Shown: positions 44,706 through 53,710, counted from the first letter of the stretch. The stretch is DNA of 64,000 bases from Cryptosporangium aurantiacum (GCF_900143005.1 NZ_FRCS01000008.1:124001-188000), one strand, 5' to 3'. Notes: a model not told the origin generated them from the letters alone. Numbers and translations are program-made.

Positions 44706-46775
44706 ATGCAGCAGCACCACCCGTCGACCACAATCCCCATCCCGGCCGCGGAGCCCGCCGGGTCCGGACGCTGGATTCAGTCGACGTTCGACGAACTCGG
44801 CCAGCCGTTGCGCGACACCACGTTTGTCGTCGTCGACCTGGAGACCACCGGCGGCGCGCCGGGTGGATCGGCGATCACTGAGATCGGTGCGGTCAAAGTG
44901 CGCGGCGGCGAGGTGCTCGGCGAGTTCCAGACGCTGGTCGACCCCGGTATCGGCATTCCGCCGTTCATCACCGTGCTCACCGGCATCACCGACGCCATGG
45001 TCGCAGCCGCACCTCCGATCGCCGAGGTGCTGCCGGCCTTTTTGGAGTTCGCGTACGGCTCGGTGCTGGTCGCGCACAACGCGCCGTTCGACCTGAGCCA
45101 CCTCAAGGCCGCCTGCGAAGCGCACGACCAGGTGTGGCCGGGCTTCCGCAAGGTCGACACCGCCGTGCTGGCCCGCCGGGCGCTGAGCCGCGACGAGGTC
45201 CGGAACTGCAAGCTCGCCACGCTCGCCGCGTTCTTCCGGTCCGCCACCACGCCGGTGCACCGTGCGTTGGCCGACGCCAGGGCCACGGTGGACGTTCTAC
45301 ACGGGCTGTTGGAGCGGCTGGGCAACCTCGGCATCCAGACGCTGGAAGAGCTGGAGACGTTCACCACCCAGGTCTCCGAAGCGCAGCGCCGCAAGCGGCA
45401 TCTGGCGGTGGGCGTCCCGAGCGCGCCGGGCGTCTACCTGTTCCGGGACGCGACCGACCGGCCGCTGTACGTCGGCACCAGCAAAGACCTGCGCTCGCGC
45501 GTGCGCCAGTACTTCCACTCGTCCGAGCAGCGGTCCCGGATGGCCGAGATGATCAACGCCGCCGAGCGCATCGAGGCGATCGTCTGTGCGCACTCGCTGG
45601 AGGCCGAGGTCCGTGAGCTGCGGTTGATCGCGGCGCACAAGCCCCCGTACAACCGCCGGTCGAAGCATCCCGAACGGCGGCTGTGGCTCCGGCTCACCAC
45701 CGACGCCTACCCGCGGCTGTCGGTGGTCCGGCAGGCCCGGGACGACGGCACGGCCTACCTCGGCCCGTTCTCCTCCCGCCGGTCCGCCGAGGCGGCCGCC
45801 ACCGCGGTGTACGAGGTGCTTCCGCTGCGGCAGTGCGGCGGTGTGCTGTCGACCCGGCGCACCAGCCCGGCCTGCGCGCTCTACGAGATCCGCAAGTGCG
45901 AGGCGCCGTGCGAGCACCGCGTCTCGGTCGAGGCCTACGGCCGGCACGCCGAGGCGTTCCGGGAGGCGGTGCAGGGTGACCCGTCGCCGCTGGTAGAGCG
46001 TCTACTTGCCCGTATCGACGCGTTGTCGGACCGGCAGCGGTACGAGGACGCCGCCACCGCGCGGAACCGCCTCGCGGCGCTGCTGCGGGCCTGCATCCGG
46101 TCGCAGCGCACCAAGGCGATCAGCAGCGTGCCGGAGCTGGTCGCCGCCCGTGCCGACGGGCAGGGCGGCTGGGAGATCTCGGTCGTCCGGCACGGGCGGC
46201 TCGCGGCAGCCGGTGTGGCGGCGCGCGGCGTCCCGCCGCTGCCGGTGGTCGACCAGCTGGTGGCGTCCGCGGAGACCGTGGTGCGCGATCCGGCGTCCGA
46301 CGGCGTCCACCTGGAGGAGATCGAGCGGGTGTTGGCCTGGGTGGAGCGTCCGGAGACCCGGCTCGTCAAGGTCGACACGATCTGGGCGTCGCCGGCGAGG
46401 GGCGCCGGGCGATGGGCCGACTTGCTGACCCGCATCGAGGCGGGCAGGCAGGGCGCGGATCCGTTCGACGACCGCCGCCGGTTGCGGCCGGAGTCACGTC
46501 CGGCGCGGGCGCCGAGGCCGACGGCGTCCGTGGTCCCCGACCTGTCCCGGGTGAGCGCGACGCCGACTCCCGTACCGGGCGCCGCCGCAGAGCGCTCTAA
46601 CCTGTCCAGTCATGGCACCCGTGAACCCGAGTCCAGCCCGTACGGCCCGGGCGGTGCTGCGCCGCAGAGCGATCGAGGTGTTCCGGCGGCTTCCGCTGCG
46701 GGTACGGCGGCGGCTGGTCCGGCTGGGGACGCCGAACTACACCCTCGGGTCGGTGGTGCTACTACGCGACCATGA
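44706..46775 (+). CDS. DEDDh exonuclease fused to a UvrC-like GIY-YIG nuclease
   Basis: A 689-residue fusion. Residues 35-200 form a DnaQ-like 3'-5' exonuclease: FVVVDLETTGGAPGGSAITE (Asp, Glu), VLVAHNAPFDLSHLKAACEA (Asp) and VHRALADARATVDVL (His, Asp). Residues 235-330 are a GIY-YIG domain (SAPGVYLFRDATDRPLYVGT, SKDLRSRVRQYF), and UvrC-N-like sequence with CALYEIRKCEAPC follows. No RNase H half is present, so it resembles Cho more than UvrC. It matches the Rv2191 type of mycobacteria. The last 54 codons are low-complexity and overlap the Nudix gene in another frame by 164 nt. Confidence 0.9.
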   Translation: MQQHHPSTTIPIPAAEPAGSGRWIQSTFDELGQPLRDTTFVVVDLETTGGAPGGSAITEIGAVKVRGGEVLGEFQTLVDPGIGIPPFITVLTGITDAMVAAAPPIAEVLPAFLEFAYGSVLVAHNAPFDLSHLKAACEAHDQVWPGFRKVDTAVLARRALSRDEVRNCKLATLAAFFRSATTPVHRALADARATVDVLHGLLERLGNLGIQTLEELETFTTQVSEAQRRKRHLAVGVPSAPGVYLFRDATDRPLYVGTSKDLRSRVRQYFHSSEQRSRMAEMINAAERIEAIVCAHSLEAEVRELRLIAAHKPPYNRRSKHPERRLWLRLTTDAYPRLSVVRQARDDGTAYLGPFSSRRSAEAAATAVYEVLPLRQCGGVLSTRRTSPACALYEIRKCEAPCEHRVSVEAYGRHAEAFREAVQGDPSPLVERLLARIDALSDRQRYEDAATARNRLAALLRACIRSQRTKAISSVPELVAARADGQGGWEISVVRHGRLAAAGVAARGVPPLPVVDQLVASAETVVRDPASDGVHLEEIERVLAWVERPETRLVKVDTIWASPARGAGRWADLLTRIEAGRQGADPFDDRRRLRPESRPARAPRPTASVVPDLSRVSATPTPVPGAAAERSNLSSHGTREPESSPYGPGGAAPQSDRGVPAASAAGTAAAGPAGDAELHPRVGGATTRP
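46598..46603 (+). promoter_or_regulatory. Candidate -10 element for a leaderless Nudix mRNA inside the exonuclease gene
   Basis: TAACCT is followed by eight bases and ATG 46612. No Shine-Dalgarno sequence precedes the ATG. The box lies within the 3' part of the upstream exonuclease ORF. Confidence 0.4.
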
Positions 46776-47916
46776 CGACCGGCTCCTGCTGGTGCGACAG
46801 CCGCCGTCCACGGGGTGGTCGCTGCCGGGTGGCCTGCTCGACCGGCACGAACATCCCCGGGACGCTGCCGTCCGCGAGGTGCGCGAGGAGATCGGGGTGA
46901 CGCTGGACGCGGACGCGGTGGCGCCGATCGTGCCCAACGCGCACGTGAACCCCTTCGTCCAGCAGGTCGACCTGATCTTCACCGCGACCGTCGACGCGGA
47001 CGCCACCGAGGTCACCGTCGACCAGGTCGAGATCGGCGAAGCACGCTGGTTCGCGCTCGACGCCCTGCCGCCGCTCACCGGCCCGACGTTCCGCCTCCTC
47101 GGTCGTGCGGGTCTGCTCAGCCCCGATGGCTCGCCCGCCCACCCCAATGCCGACGAGACGCCCCACGACGCAGCCGCCCCCCGAACCGCCGAGGACCCAC
47201 CAACCACCGACGGCCCCGGCGCAAGGGGAACTCAGCCCGACGTAGTCGACGCGGCCGGCGCCCAGCCCAACGACGGCGACACGGTTGATCCGCGGGCCGG
47301 CGAAAGCGGCACGGCCGGCGCTCAGCCCCGCCAAGACGGCACGGCCAGCGCTCAGCCCCGCCAAGACGGCACGGCCAGCGCTCAGCCAGACGACGCCGAC
47401 GCGGCGGCCTCTCGGCCCGACGAAATCAGCGCGGCCGACGCTCGACCCGACGGAGATAGCCCGACGGGCGCACAGCCCGACGAAGGCAGCACGGCTAGTG
47501 CTCACCCCCACGAACGCGGCGCGGCCGGCGCACAGCCCAAGGACGCCGACGCGGCGAGCGCTGAGTCCACCGACGGCAGCACGGCCAGTCCGCGGGCCGG
47601 CGGAGACCTCCGCGCGGCGGGCACTCGACCCGACGAAGACAGCACAGCCGACGCACAGCCCGACGAAGACGGCGCGGCCGGACCGCAGGCCACCGAAGGC
47701 GGCACGGCCAGCGCTCGGCCCGACGACGGCAGCGCGGCCGGTCCGCGGAACGGCGGAGACCTCCGCACGGCGCTCCCACCGGCTGCTGACGGGCGCGGCG
47801 CTGCCGGAGCGCGGACCGACGAGGTGCTCGGGGAGCCCGGGGAACCGTTTGCCGACCCGGAAGCCGATGTTGCCGCCGCGAAGCACGACGCGCCGAGCCG
47901 CGGAGAGCGCGCGTGA
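46612..47916 (+). CDS. Nudix hydrolase with long repetitive C-terminal tail
   Basis: A 434-residue protein. Residues 15-165 are a Nudix domain: LGTPNYTLGSVVLLRDHDDR, LLLVRQPPSTGWSLPGG, then the Nudix box G-x5-E-x7-REVREEIG, and FVQQVDLIFTATV. Such enzymes hydrolyse nucleoside diphosphate-linked compounds, for example oxidised nucleotides or nucleotide sugars. Residues 180-400 are a tail of roughly 12-residue imperfect repeats of the type AQPDDxGTASAx, which is likely disordered. The start overlaps the exonuclease gene by 164 nt in another frame. The stop overlaps the following nucleotidyltransferase start by GTGA. Confidence 0.85.
   Translation: MAPVNPSPARTARAVLRRRAIEVFRRLPLRVRRRLVRLGTPNYTLGSVVLLRDHDDRLLLVRQPPSTGWSLPGGLLDRHEHPRDAAVREVREEIGVTLDADAVAPIVPNAHVNPFVQQVDLIFTATVDADATEVTVDQVEIGEARWFALDALPPLTGPTFRLLGRAGLLSPDGSPAHPNADETPHDAAAPRTAEDPPTTDGPGARGTQPDVVDAAGAQPNDGDTVDPRAGESGTAGAQPRQDGTASAQPRQDGTASAQPDDADAAASRPDEISAADARPDGDSPTGAQPDEGSTASAHPHERGAAGAQPKDADAASAESTDGSTASPRAGGDLRAAGTRPDEDSTADAQPDEDGAAGPQATEGGTASARPDDGSAAGPRNGGDLRTALPPAADGRGAAGARTDEVLGEPGEPFADPEADVAAAKHDAPSRGERA
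47250..47770 (+). repeat. About 36-bp degenerate tandem repeats in the Nudix tail
   Basis: Units close to CGGCACGGCCAGCGCTCAGC followed by CCGCCAAGA recur at steps of roughly 33-39 bp. Two neighbouring copies near 47325-47390 are almost identical. Each adds one copy of an A-Q-P-x-D-x-x-T-A-S type motif to the Nudix protein, keeping the frame. Confidence 0.75.
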
Positions 47917-48875
47917 CCGATCGGGGCCTCTGCACGGTTGTGCTGGCCGCCGGAGCGGGCACTCGGCTGCGCCCGCTCACCGAGCTGCGGCCGAAGGCGC
48001 TCTGCCCGGTGGGTAACGTCCCGCTGCTCGACCGCGCGCTCGCCCGCCTGACGTCGCTCGGGTTGAGCGGCCCAGGGGCTGTCGCGGTCAACGCCCACCA
48101 CCATGCTGAGCAGATCGCGGCGGCGGTCGCCGGCCGGGCGCACCTCTCGGTGGAGCAGCCGGAGGCGCTCGGCACCGCAGGCGCCGTGGCCGCACTGCGC
48201 GACTGGGTGGCCGGGCGGGACGTCCTCGTGGTCAACGCCGACGCGTACCTCGCGGGAGCGCTCCCCGCGGATTTTGTCGCCGGGTGGAGCGGGGAGCGGC
48301 CGCGGCTGCTCGTCGTCGAGGCGGGTGACCGGCGGCGTGACTTCGACCGGTGGCGGTTCGCCGGGGTCTCCCTCCTCCCGGCGGAGGCGGCGGCGCGGCT
48401 GCGTCCGGAGCCGACCGGGCTCTACGAGGTGCTGTGGCGCGCCGCCTGGGCCGCCGGAGCCTTGGAGCTCACGCCGTTCGACGGAACGTTCATCGACTGC
48501 GGCAACCCCGCCGACTACCTCGCCGCGAACCTGCACGCCCGCCGCCACGCCGCCGACACCCCCGCTAGCGCTGCCTCCGACGCCAGCGCTGGCGCCGGCA
48601 CTGCCGACAGCTCCGACACCGACGCCGACGCCAGATCCGCCGCCTCCGACGGCGCTGGCCCCGGCGCCGGTGACCGCCGCTACGTCGCCGGCGTCGAGCC
48701 CGGCATCGACCCGGCCGCGGTCGTGACCGGCGAAGCCGTTGAGTCCGTCGTCGGCGCCGGAGCGGTGGTCGCGGGGCGAATCGTCCGCTGCGTGGTGTGG
48801 CCGGGAGCGCGCGTCGACGCGCACGAGTCCCTCACCGACGCCATCCGCGCCGACGCGCTCACTGTCCACGCCTAA
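47913..48875 (+). CDS. Sugar-nucleotide / NTP transferase (RmlA/MurNAc-1-P uridylyltransferase-like)
   Basis: A 320-residue nucleotidyltransferase. The N-terminal signature VVLAAGAGTRLRPLTELRPK continues into ALCPVGNVPLLDRAL. EQPEALGTAGAVAALRDW and VLVVNADAYLAGAL carry the nucleotide and metal residues, and DGTFIDCGNPADYLAANLHA closes the core. Residues about 215-258 are an Asp/Ala/Ser-rich insertion. The C terminus resembles a short left-handed beta-helix (VESVVGAGAVVAGRIVRCVV). It would make NDP-sugars for cell-wall or glycolipid synthesis; the exact sugar is unknown. It is coupled to the Nudix gene by GTGA. Confidence 0.85.
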   Translation: MTDRGLCTVVLAAGAGTRLRPLTELRPKALCPVGNVPLLDRALARLTSLGLSGPGAVAVNAHHHAEQIAAAVAGRAHLSVEQPEALGTAGAVAALRDWVAGRDVLVVNADAYLAGALPADFVAGWSGERPRLLVVEAGDRRRDFDRWRFAGVSLLPAEAAARLRPEPTGLYEVLWRAAWAAGALELTPFDGTFIDCGNPADYLAANLHARRHAADTPASAASDASAGAGTADSSDTDADARSAASDGAGPGAGDRRYVAGVEPGIDPAAVVTGEAVESVVGAGAVVAGRIVRCVVWPGARVDAHESLTDAIRADALTVHA

Positions 48876-48993
48876 CTCGCCGAAGCGCGGATACAAGCCG
48901 CTCCGGGCTGCGACGGCGCCCCTCTGAACCCAAGTGACTAGGCTGGCGACCGCACCGCGGAACGGGCCGCGGGGGACCCCGAGGAGCGTCCAC

Positions 48994-49281
48994 GTGATCA
49001 CGTCGATCGTGATGATCAGCTGCGAGACCGATCTGATTCCCGAGGTCGCCCAGACCCTCGCCGACCTGCCCGGGGTCAGCGAGGTGTACTCGACCGCGGG
49101 CAACGTCGACCTGATCGCGATCGTGCGGGTCCACGAGTTCGAGGAGATCGCCGAGGTGATCGCGGGCCGAATCAGCAAGGTTCCCGGCATCGTCGACACC
49201 GAGACGCATATCGCGTTCCGCGCCTACTCCCGCCACGACCTCGACGCTGCGTTCTCCATCGGCCTCGAGGGCACCGACTGA
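48994..49281 (+). CDS. Stand-alone Lrp/AsnC ligand-binding (RAM) domain protein
   Basis: A 95-residue protein made only of the regulator-of-amino-acid-metabolism fold: VITSIVMISCETDLIPEVAQ, LADLPGVSEVYSTAGNVDLI, then AIVRVHEFEEIAEVIAGRIS and VPGIVDTETHIAF. The DNA-binding half of Lrp/AsnC proteins is missing. Such stand-alone domains form ring-like oligomers and may sense amino acids, or modulate full-length paralogues. GTG 48994 is set by GGAG 8 nt upstream. It converges on qcrB. Confidence 0.88.
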   Translation: MITSIVMISCETDLIPEVAQTLADLPGVSEVYSTAGNVDLIAIVRVHEFEEIAEVIAGRISKVPGIVDTETHIAFRAYSRHDLDAAFSIGLEGTD

Positions 49282-49320
49282 CCCACCCCGCCCGCATGCC
49301 GCGGCGACCCGTCCCAAGCG

Positions 49321-49358
49321 ATGAACATTCTGTGCCGCCATAGGGGCACAAAGTGTTC
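49321..49358. repeat. Imperfect inverted repeat near a convergent junction
   Basis: Arms beginning GAACATTCTGTGCC and ending GGGCACAAAGTGTTC pair with three internal mismatches. The sequence is more A/T-rich than its surroundings. It lies between the RAM-domain gene and the qcrB terminator; its role is unknown. Confidence 0.45.
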
Positions 49359-49383
49359 ACCGCCTCGGCGGCGATGCACACGA

Positions 49384-49420
49384 CAGGGCCCCGCCGATCA
49401 CGAGGATCGACGGGGCCCTG
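49384..49420. terminator. Terminator hairpin after qcrB
   Basis: CAGGGCCCCGCCGATC pairs with GGATCGACGGGGCCCTG (one mismatch) around a short loop. The hairpin lies 10 nt beyond the qcrB stop and also follows the convergent RAM-domain gene. Confidence 0.75.
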
Positions 49421-49429
49421 GTCGTTCGG

Positions 49430-51046
49430 TCAGTAGTTGCCGGAGTCGACCGACGAGGCGCCGCTCAGCTCCGACGGCTTCTTGCCGTCGTCGCCCGCCC
49501 CGACGGCGGTCTTCGCGACCTCCTCCGGACGCTCGAGCGGGATGAAGAAGCCCCGGATCGCGCGCCCACCGGCACCCAGCTTGTTCATCTTCTTCGGCAC
49601 CGGGGCGCCGACGTAGTCCAGCTCGACGTGGCCGTGCTCGTCCGGCTCACCGAGCGGCTGGTGCACCTCGATGAACTGTCCGGACGGAAGCCGCCGGATC
49701 ATGCCGCTCTCCACGCCGTGGGCCAGCACCTCGCGGTCGTGCTGCTGCAGACCGAGGCAGATCCGATACGTGAAGAAGTACGCCAGCGGCGGCACGACGA
49801 ACAGGCCGATCCGGCCCGCCCACGTCGTCGCGTTGAGGCTGATGTCGAACTTGTCGGCGATGATGTCGTTGCCACCCGACAGCAGCAGGATGACGAAGAA
49901 GCTGATCGCCATCGCGCCGAGGCCGGTGCGGGCAGGCGCGTCCCGCGGACGCTGGAGCAGGTTATGGTGCCCGCGGTCCTTGCCGTACTTCTGTTCCAAC
50001 CATGGATAAGCGCCGGCGAGCGTGAACATCACGCCGGCTAGGACCACGGATGGCCAGAACATCGCCGGGATCGTGTAGCCGAAGCTGCGGAACTCCCACG
50101 CAGGCATCAGCCGGACCGCGCCGTCGAGCCACATCATGTACCAGTCGGGCTGCGAACCGGCCGAGACGACCGCCGCCTCGTACGGGCCGAACAGCCAGAT
50201 CGGGTTGATCTGGACCAGACCGCCGAGCGCGGCGATGACGCCGAACACCAGCATGAAGAAGCCGCCGGCCTTGGCCGCGAACCCGGGGAACATCCGGTGA
50301 CCCACCACGTTCTGGTTGGTCCGCCCCGGGCCGGGGAACTGGGTGTGCTTCTGCTTGACGAGCAGGCCCATGTGCGCCGCGATCAGACCGAGGATCGCCG
50401 CGGGCAGGAGCAGCACGTGGATGATGTAGAAGCGTTCCAAGATGAACTCACCCGGGAACTCCCCGCCGAACAGCGCGAACGAGACCCAGGTACCGACCAC
50501 CGGGATCGAGTAGATGATCGCGCTGGCGATGCGGAGACCCGTGCCGGAGAGCGCGTCGTCCGGGAGCGAGTAGCCGAGGAAGCCCTCGAACATGCCCAGG
50601 ACGAACAGCGTGACACCGATGACCCAGTTCAGCTCACGCGGGCGGCGGAACGCACCGGTGAAGAACGTCCGGAACATGTGGACGAGCATCGCCGCGACGA
50701 ACATCAGCGCGGCCCAGTGGTGGATCTGGCGCATGACCAGACCACCGCGGACCTCGAACGAGATGTTCAGCGCCGAGTCGTACGCCTTCGACATCTCCAC
50801 GCCCTGCAGCCGGGTGTAGGAGCCGTCGTAGATGACTTCCTGCGGCGACGGGGTGAAGAACAGCGTCAGGAACGTGCCGGTCAGCAGCAGGACGATGAAC
50901 GAGTAGAGCGCGATCTCGCCCAGCATGAACGACCAGTGGTCAGGGAAGACCTTGTTGAACACGCGACGAAGCGGCGTCGAAGCGTCCAGACGGTCGTCCG
51001 CCCAGGTGCCGACAGCAGCTGGTTTGATCTTCGGCAGCAGTGGCAT
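49430..51046 (-). CDS. qcrB: Cytochrome bc1 complex cytochrome b subunit
   Basis: A 538-residue integral membrane subunit carrying two b hemes and the quinol sites of the actinobacterial bc1-aa3 supercomplex. Heme-ligand helices are visible in [20 protein letters not shown] and [20 protein letters not shown]. The quinol-site region includes [13 protein letters not shown] and [17 protein letters not shown]. Like other actinobacterial QcrB proteins it is longer than mitochondrial cytochrome b, with extra C-terminal helices and tail. ATG overlaps the qcrA stop by one base. It is last in ctaE-qcrC-qcrA-qcrB. Confidence 0.97.
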   Translation of the reverse strand: MPLLPKIKPAAVGTWADDRLDASTPLRRVFNKVFPDHWSFMLGEIALYSFIVLLLTGTFLTLFFTPSPQEVIYDGSYTRLQGVEMSKAYDSALNISFEVRGGLVMRQIHHWAALMFVAAMLVHMFRTFFTGAFRRPRELNWVIGVTLFVLGMFEGFLGYSLPDDALSGTGLRIASAIIYSIPVVGTWVSFALFGGEFPGEFILERFYIIHVLLLPAAILGLIAAHMGLLVKQKHTQFPGPGRTNQNVVGHRMFPGFAAKAGGFFMLVFGVIAALGGLVQINPIWLFGPYEAAVVSAGSQPDWYMMWLDGAVRLMPAWEFRSFGYTIPAMFWPSVVLAGVMFTLAGAYPWLEQKYGKDRGHHNLLQRPRDAPARTGLGAMAISFFVILLLSGGNDIIADKFDISLNATTWAGRIGLFVVPPLAYFFTYRICLGLQQHDREVLAHGVESGMIRRLPSGQFIEVHQPLGEPDEHGHVELDYVGAPVPKKMNKLGAGGRAIRGFFIPLERPEEVAKTAVGAGDDGKKPSELSGASSVDSGNY

Positions 51047-52101
51047 TACGGACGCTCCCAGAAGGCCGGTCCGACAGCTTCCTTGAAGTCGCTCTGGGCG
51101 ACGAAGTAGCCCTCTTCATCCACGGTAATAGGAAGTTGCGGCAGTCGCCGCGTCGCGGGACCGAAAATCGGTCGGCAGCTGTCTTTGACGTCGAACTGCG
51201 ACTGGTGGCACGGGCAGAGCAGCCGGTTGGTCTGCTGCTCGAAGAGGCTGGCGGGGCAGCCCGCGTGCGTGCAGATCTTCGAGTACGCGAAGTAGTTGCC
51301 GTAGTGGGCGTTCTCGAAGCCCTTCCGCGGCTTGAACTCCCTGGCGTCCTCCTCGCGGAGGTGGATCAGCAGCGTCGGCGAGTCCGCGTACTTCAGGCCG
51401 GTGCCGTGCGGGATGCCCGGGAACACGGTCTCCAGACCGCCGGCCGAGACCTCGCCCGGACGGATCGGCGTGCCGTCGTCCCGGACCAGCCGGACGCCCT
51501 CCTTGAACCCCGTGGTCCACAGCGGCTGGTCGTCCCCGTGCGGGTCCTTGATCAGCGCGCCGAGCGGCACGATCGCCATCAGGCCGAGCGGCGCCGCACC
51601 GACGGCGAGCGCGCCCTTGAGCAGCGGACGGCGCTTGATGCCGGTCTCGTCGACCATGTTCATGATCGTCGCGGCGGTCAGCGCCCGCTCGTCCAAATTG
51701 GGGTTGTTGTCGTGGCGGTCTTGGACCGCCACCTCCTCCGGCATCAGCTTCTTGACCCAGACGATGATCGCCGCGCCGAGCGCGAACAGCGCGGTGCCCA
51801 TCGTGAAGCCGAGCAGCGGCGTGTACAGCTTGTCCGGGCCCCGGCCCTGCTCGTACTCGTACGGCCAGGCCACGTAGACGACGATGAACGCCAGCGCCGC
51901 CAGGCCGGTCAGGATCAGCAGGAAAGCGATCGTACGTTCGATTCGCTTCTCGCGCTTCGTGCCGGCGACCGCGAACCGCGGCTGGTAGTGGACGATCTCG
52001 ACGCCGTCCCGCCGGGCACCTTCCCGCACCAGGTCGAACTGGTTGTGCTTGGGGTCGGTCGGGTCGAAGTCGACCGGGGTCCCGCTCCCGTGCTCACTCA
52101 T
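51046..52101 (-). CDS. qcrA: Cytochrome bc1 complex Rieske iron-sulfur subunit
   Basis: A 351-residue Rieske protein with three N-terminal membrane helices, typical of actinobacteria (for example [20 protein letters not shown] and [20 protein letters not shown]-like segments). The 2Fe-2S cluster motifs are CTHAGC (ligands Cys277, His279) and CPCHQS (ligands Cys296, His299); Cys282 and Cys298 can form the usual disulfide. It moves electrons from quinol to the diheme cytochrome QcrC. The start overlaps the qcrC stop by ATGA. Confidence 0.97.
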   Translation of the reverse strand: MSEHGSGTPVDFDPTDPKHNQFDLVREGARRDGVEIVHYQPRFAVAGTKREKRIERTIAFLLILTGLAALAFIVVYVAWPYEYEQGRGPDKLYTPLLGFTMGTALFALGAAIIVWVKKLMPEEVAVQDRHDNNPNLDERALTAATIMNMVDETGIKRRPLLKGALAVGAAPLGLMAIVPLGALIKDPHGDDQPLWTTGFKEGVRLVRDDGTPIRPGEVSAGGLETVFPGIPHGTGLKYADSPTLLIHLREEDAREFKPRKGFENAHYGNYFAYSKICTHAGCPASLFEQQTNRLLCPCHQSQFDVKDSCRPIFGPATRRLPQLPITVDEEGYFVAQSDFKEAVGPAFWERP

Positions 52102-52892
52102 GACTTACCCGCAATCCACAACGCCCCGAACAGACACACCACGATGCCCACCGCGAAGATCACGACCATCTCCGGCACCGGGCCGGTCCGGCCGATGCCC
52201 CAGCCACCCGGGTCGGCGTCGGTCTTCTGCGTCTGGACGTAGGCGATGATCGCCCTCTTCTCCTCCGGCGTGAGCTGGTTCTCACCGAAGACCGGCATGT
52301 TCTGCGGCCCGGTCAGCATGGCCGCGTACAGCTGACGGTCGGTGGCCGGCTCGAGCGACGGCGCGTACTTGCCGGAGGACAGCGCACCACCGTTGGACGA
52401 GAACGCGTGGCAGGACGAGCAGTTCACCCGGAACAGCTCGCCGCCGAGGGCCTCGTCACCGCGCAGGTTGCCGTCCGGGATCTCCGGGCCGCCGCCGATC
52501 GACTGGATGTAGGCGGCGAGCTGCTTGGCCTGCTCGTCGTCGTACGCCGGCTGCTTGCGCTGGACCTGGGCCTCCTGGCGCGCGGCGGGCATGCGACCGC
52601 TGGTCACCTGGAACTCCACCGAGGCGGAACCGACGCCGATCAGGCTGGGACCGCGGTCTTCCACACCCTGCGCATTGGTGCCGTGGCAGCTGATGCAGCT
52701 CTTGTCGTAGAGCTTCTGTCCTTCGCGGACCGCGAGCGAGCTGGAAGTCTCGTCAGCCTGCCCGGTCGGCGCGAACGTGGCGTACGCGCCGCCGATCAGC
52801 CCGAGCGCCAGGGCGAGGACAACGATTCGCCCGGCCTTTCCAGCCCGGTTTCGAAACCGGCGCCTCAAACGGGCGGCGGCGGAGGCGATCAT
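52098..52892 (-). CDS. qcrC: Diheme cytochrome c subunit of the bc1 complex
   Basis: A 264-residue protein with an N-terminal signal-anchor (AGRIVVLALALGLIGGAYAT), two c-heme sites, CISCH (66-70) and CSSCH (158-162), and a C-terminal anchor (VVIFAVGIVVCLFGALWIAG). Methionine ligands are likely in GRMPA and QNMPVF. It links bc1 directly to the aa3 oxidase, replacing a soluble cytochrome c. ATG 52892 is chosen by the GGAG ribosome binding site and basic signal start. That ribosome binding site and start lie inside a long hairpin (52885-52929). Confidence 0.97.
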   Translation of the reverse strand: MIASAAARLRRRFRNRAGKAGRIVVLALALGLIGGAYATFAPTGQADETSSSLAVREGQKLYDKSCISCHGTNAQGVEDRGPSLIGVGSASVEFQVTSGRMPAARQEAQVQRKQPAYDDEQAKQLAAYIQSIGGGPEIPDGNLRGDEALGGELFRVNCSSCHAFSSNGGALSSGKYAPSLEPATDRQLYAAMLTGPQNMPVFGENQLTPEEKRAIIAYVQTQKTDADPGGWGIGRTGPVPEMVVIFAVGIVVCLFGALWIAGKS

Positions 52893-52929
52893 GCCGACTC
52901 CTCGCTCCGCTCGGAGCCGGCATGATCGC
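52885..52929 (-). promoter_or_regulatory. Hairpin sequestering the qcrC ribosome binding site and start codon
   Basis: In the mRNA a 17-nt arm, GCGATCATGCCGGCTCC, is complementary to GGAGTCGGCATGATCGC, with a single G-U pair, around an 11-nt loop. The downstream arm contains the GGAG Shine-Dalgarno and the ATG of qcrC. The folded form would block initiation unless opened by ribosomes, a helicase or an RNA-binding factor. Confidence 0.6.
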
Positions 52930-53031
52930 ACGGCGACTCTGCTAGCCGTACCTCGCGCAAGCGCTCGGTCAATGGATTCACCTTGTCGGTCGAGGAGCCA
53001 GTCGTGGCGGACGGCCACTGGTTGGACGGCA

Positions 53032-53640
53032 TCACTTGACGAAGTAGATCGTCGCGAACAGTCCGATCCACACCACGTCGACGAAGTGCCAGTAGTACGA
53101 GACGACGATCGCGCTGGTGGCCTGCGCCGGGGTGAACCGCCCGAGCGTGCTCCGCCCCATCATCAGCAAGAACGCGACCAACCCGCCGACCACGTGCAAG
53201 CCGTGGAAGCCGGTCGTCAGATAGAACATCGTCCCGTAGCCGTTGGACGCGATCGTCACGTCCTCGTGCACCAGGTTGCGGTACTCGTTCGCCTGGCCGA
53301 GCACGAAGATCAGCCCCATCACGAACGTGATCGCGAACCACCGCCGAAGCCCGTAGACGTCGCCGACCTCGGCGCGGAACACGCCGATCTGGCACGTCAC
53401 GGACGACGCCACCAGGATCACCGTGAAGACCAGGGCGTACGGGATGTTCAGCTTCTCGGTCTCTTCGTGCCAGAGACTCTGACCCGGGCCGGAAGCTCGG
53501 ATCGAGAAGTACATCGCGAACAAACCCGCGAAGAACATGAGCTCGCTGGAGAGCCACACGATCGTCCCGACACTGACCATGTTCGGCCGGGTCAGCGAGT
53601 GGATCTGGCTCTTCTCGATACTGGTCGTGGCCGTCGTCAC
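53032..53640 (-). CDS. ctaE: Cytochrome c oxidase subunit III
   Basis: A 202-residue subunit of the aa3 oxidase with five membrane helices. Characteristic stretches are [40 protein letters not shown] and [20 protein letters not shown]. It opens the ctaE-qcrC-qcrA-qcrB operon, as in mycobacteria and corynebacteria. GTG 53640 is the start. There is no clear ribosome binding site, and a CATAAT box six bases upstream suggests a leaderless transcript. The catalytic subunit gene ctaD is not in the window. Confidence 0.96.
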   Translation of the reverse strand: MTTATTSIEKSQIHSLTRPNMVSVGTIVWLSSELMFFAGLFAMYFSIRASGPGQSLWHEETEKLNIPYALVFTVILVASSVTCQIGVFRAEVGDVYGLRRWFAITFVMGLIFVLGQANEYRNLVHEDVTIASNGYGTMFYLTTGFHGLHVVGGLVAFLLMMGRSTLGRFTPAQATSAIVVSYYWHFVDVVWIGLFATIYFVK

Positions 53641-53646
53641 GGGAGC

Positions 53647-53652
53647 ATTATG
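53647..53652 (-). promoter_or_regulatory. Candidate -10 element for ctaE
   Basis: On the minus strand CATAAT is followed by six bases and the GTG start of ctaE. This spacing predicts a leaderless mRNA for the ctaE-qcrCAB operon. Confidence 0.45.
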
Positions 53653-53710
53653 TCCCGCCCGAATCCCAGCGCACGCACCGGGTGCCTACGTCGTGTCGTA
53701 GATTCCGGCC

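Noticed and set aside
46561-46800. Frameshift joining the exonuclease and Nudix genes into one protein
   Set aside because: The Nudix frame has its own ATG with a candidate promoter and family-conserved N terminus, and separate genes are usual in relatives.
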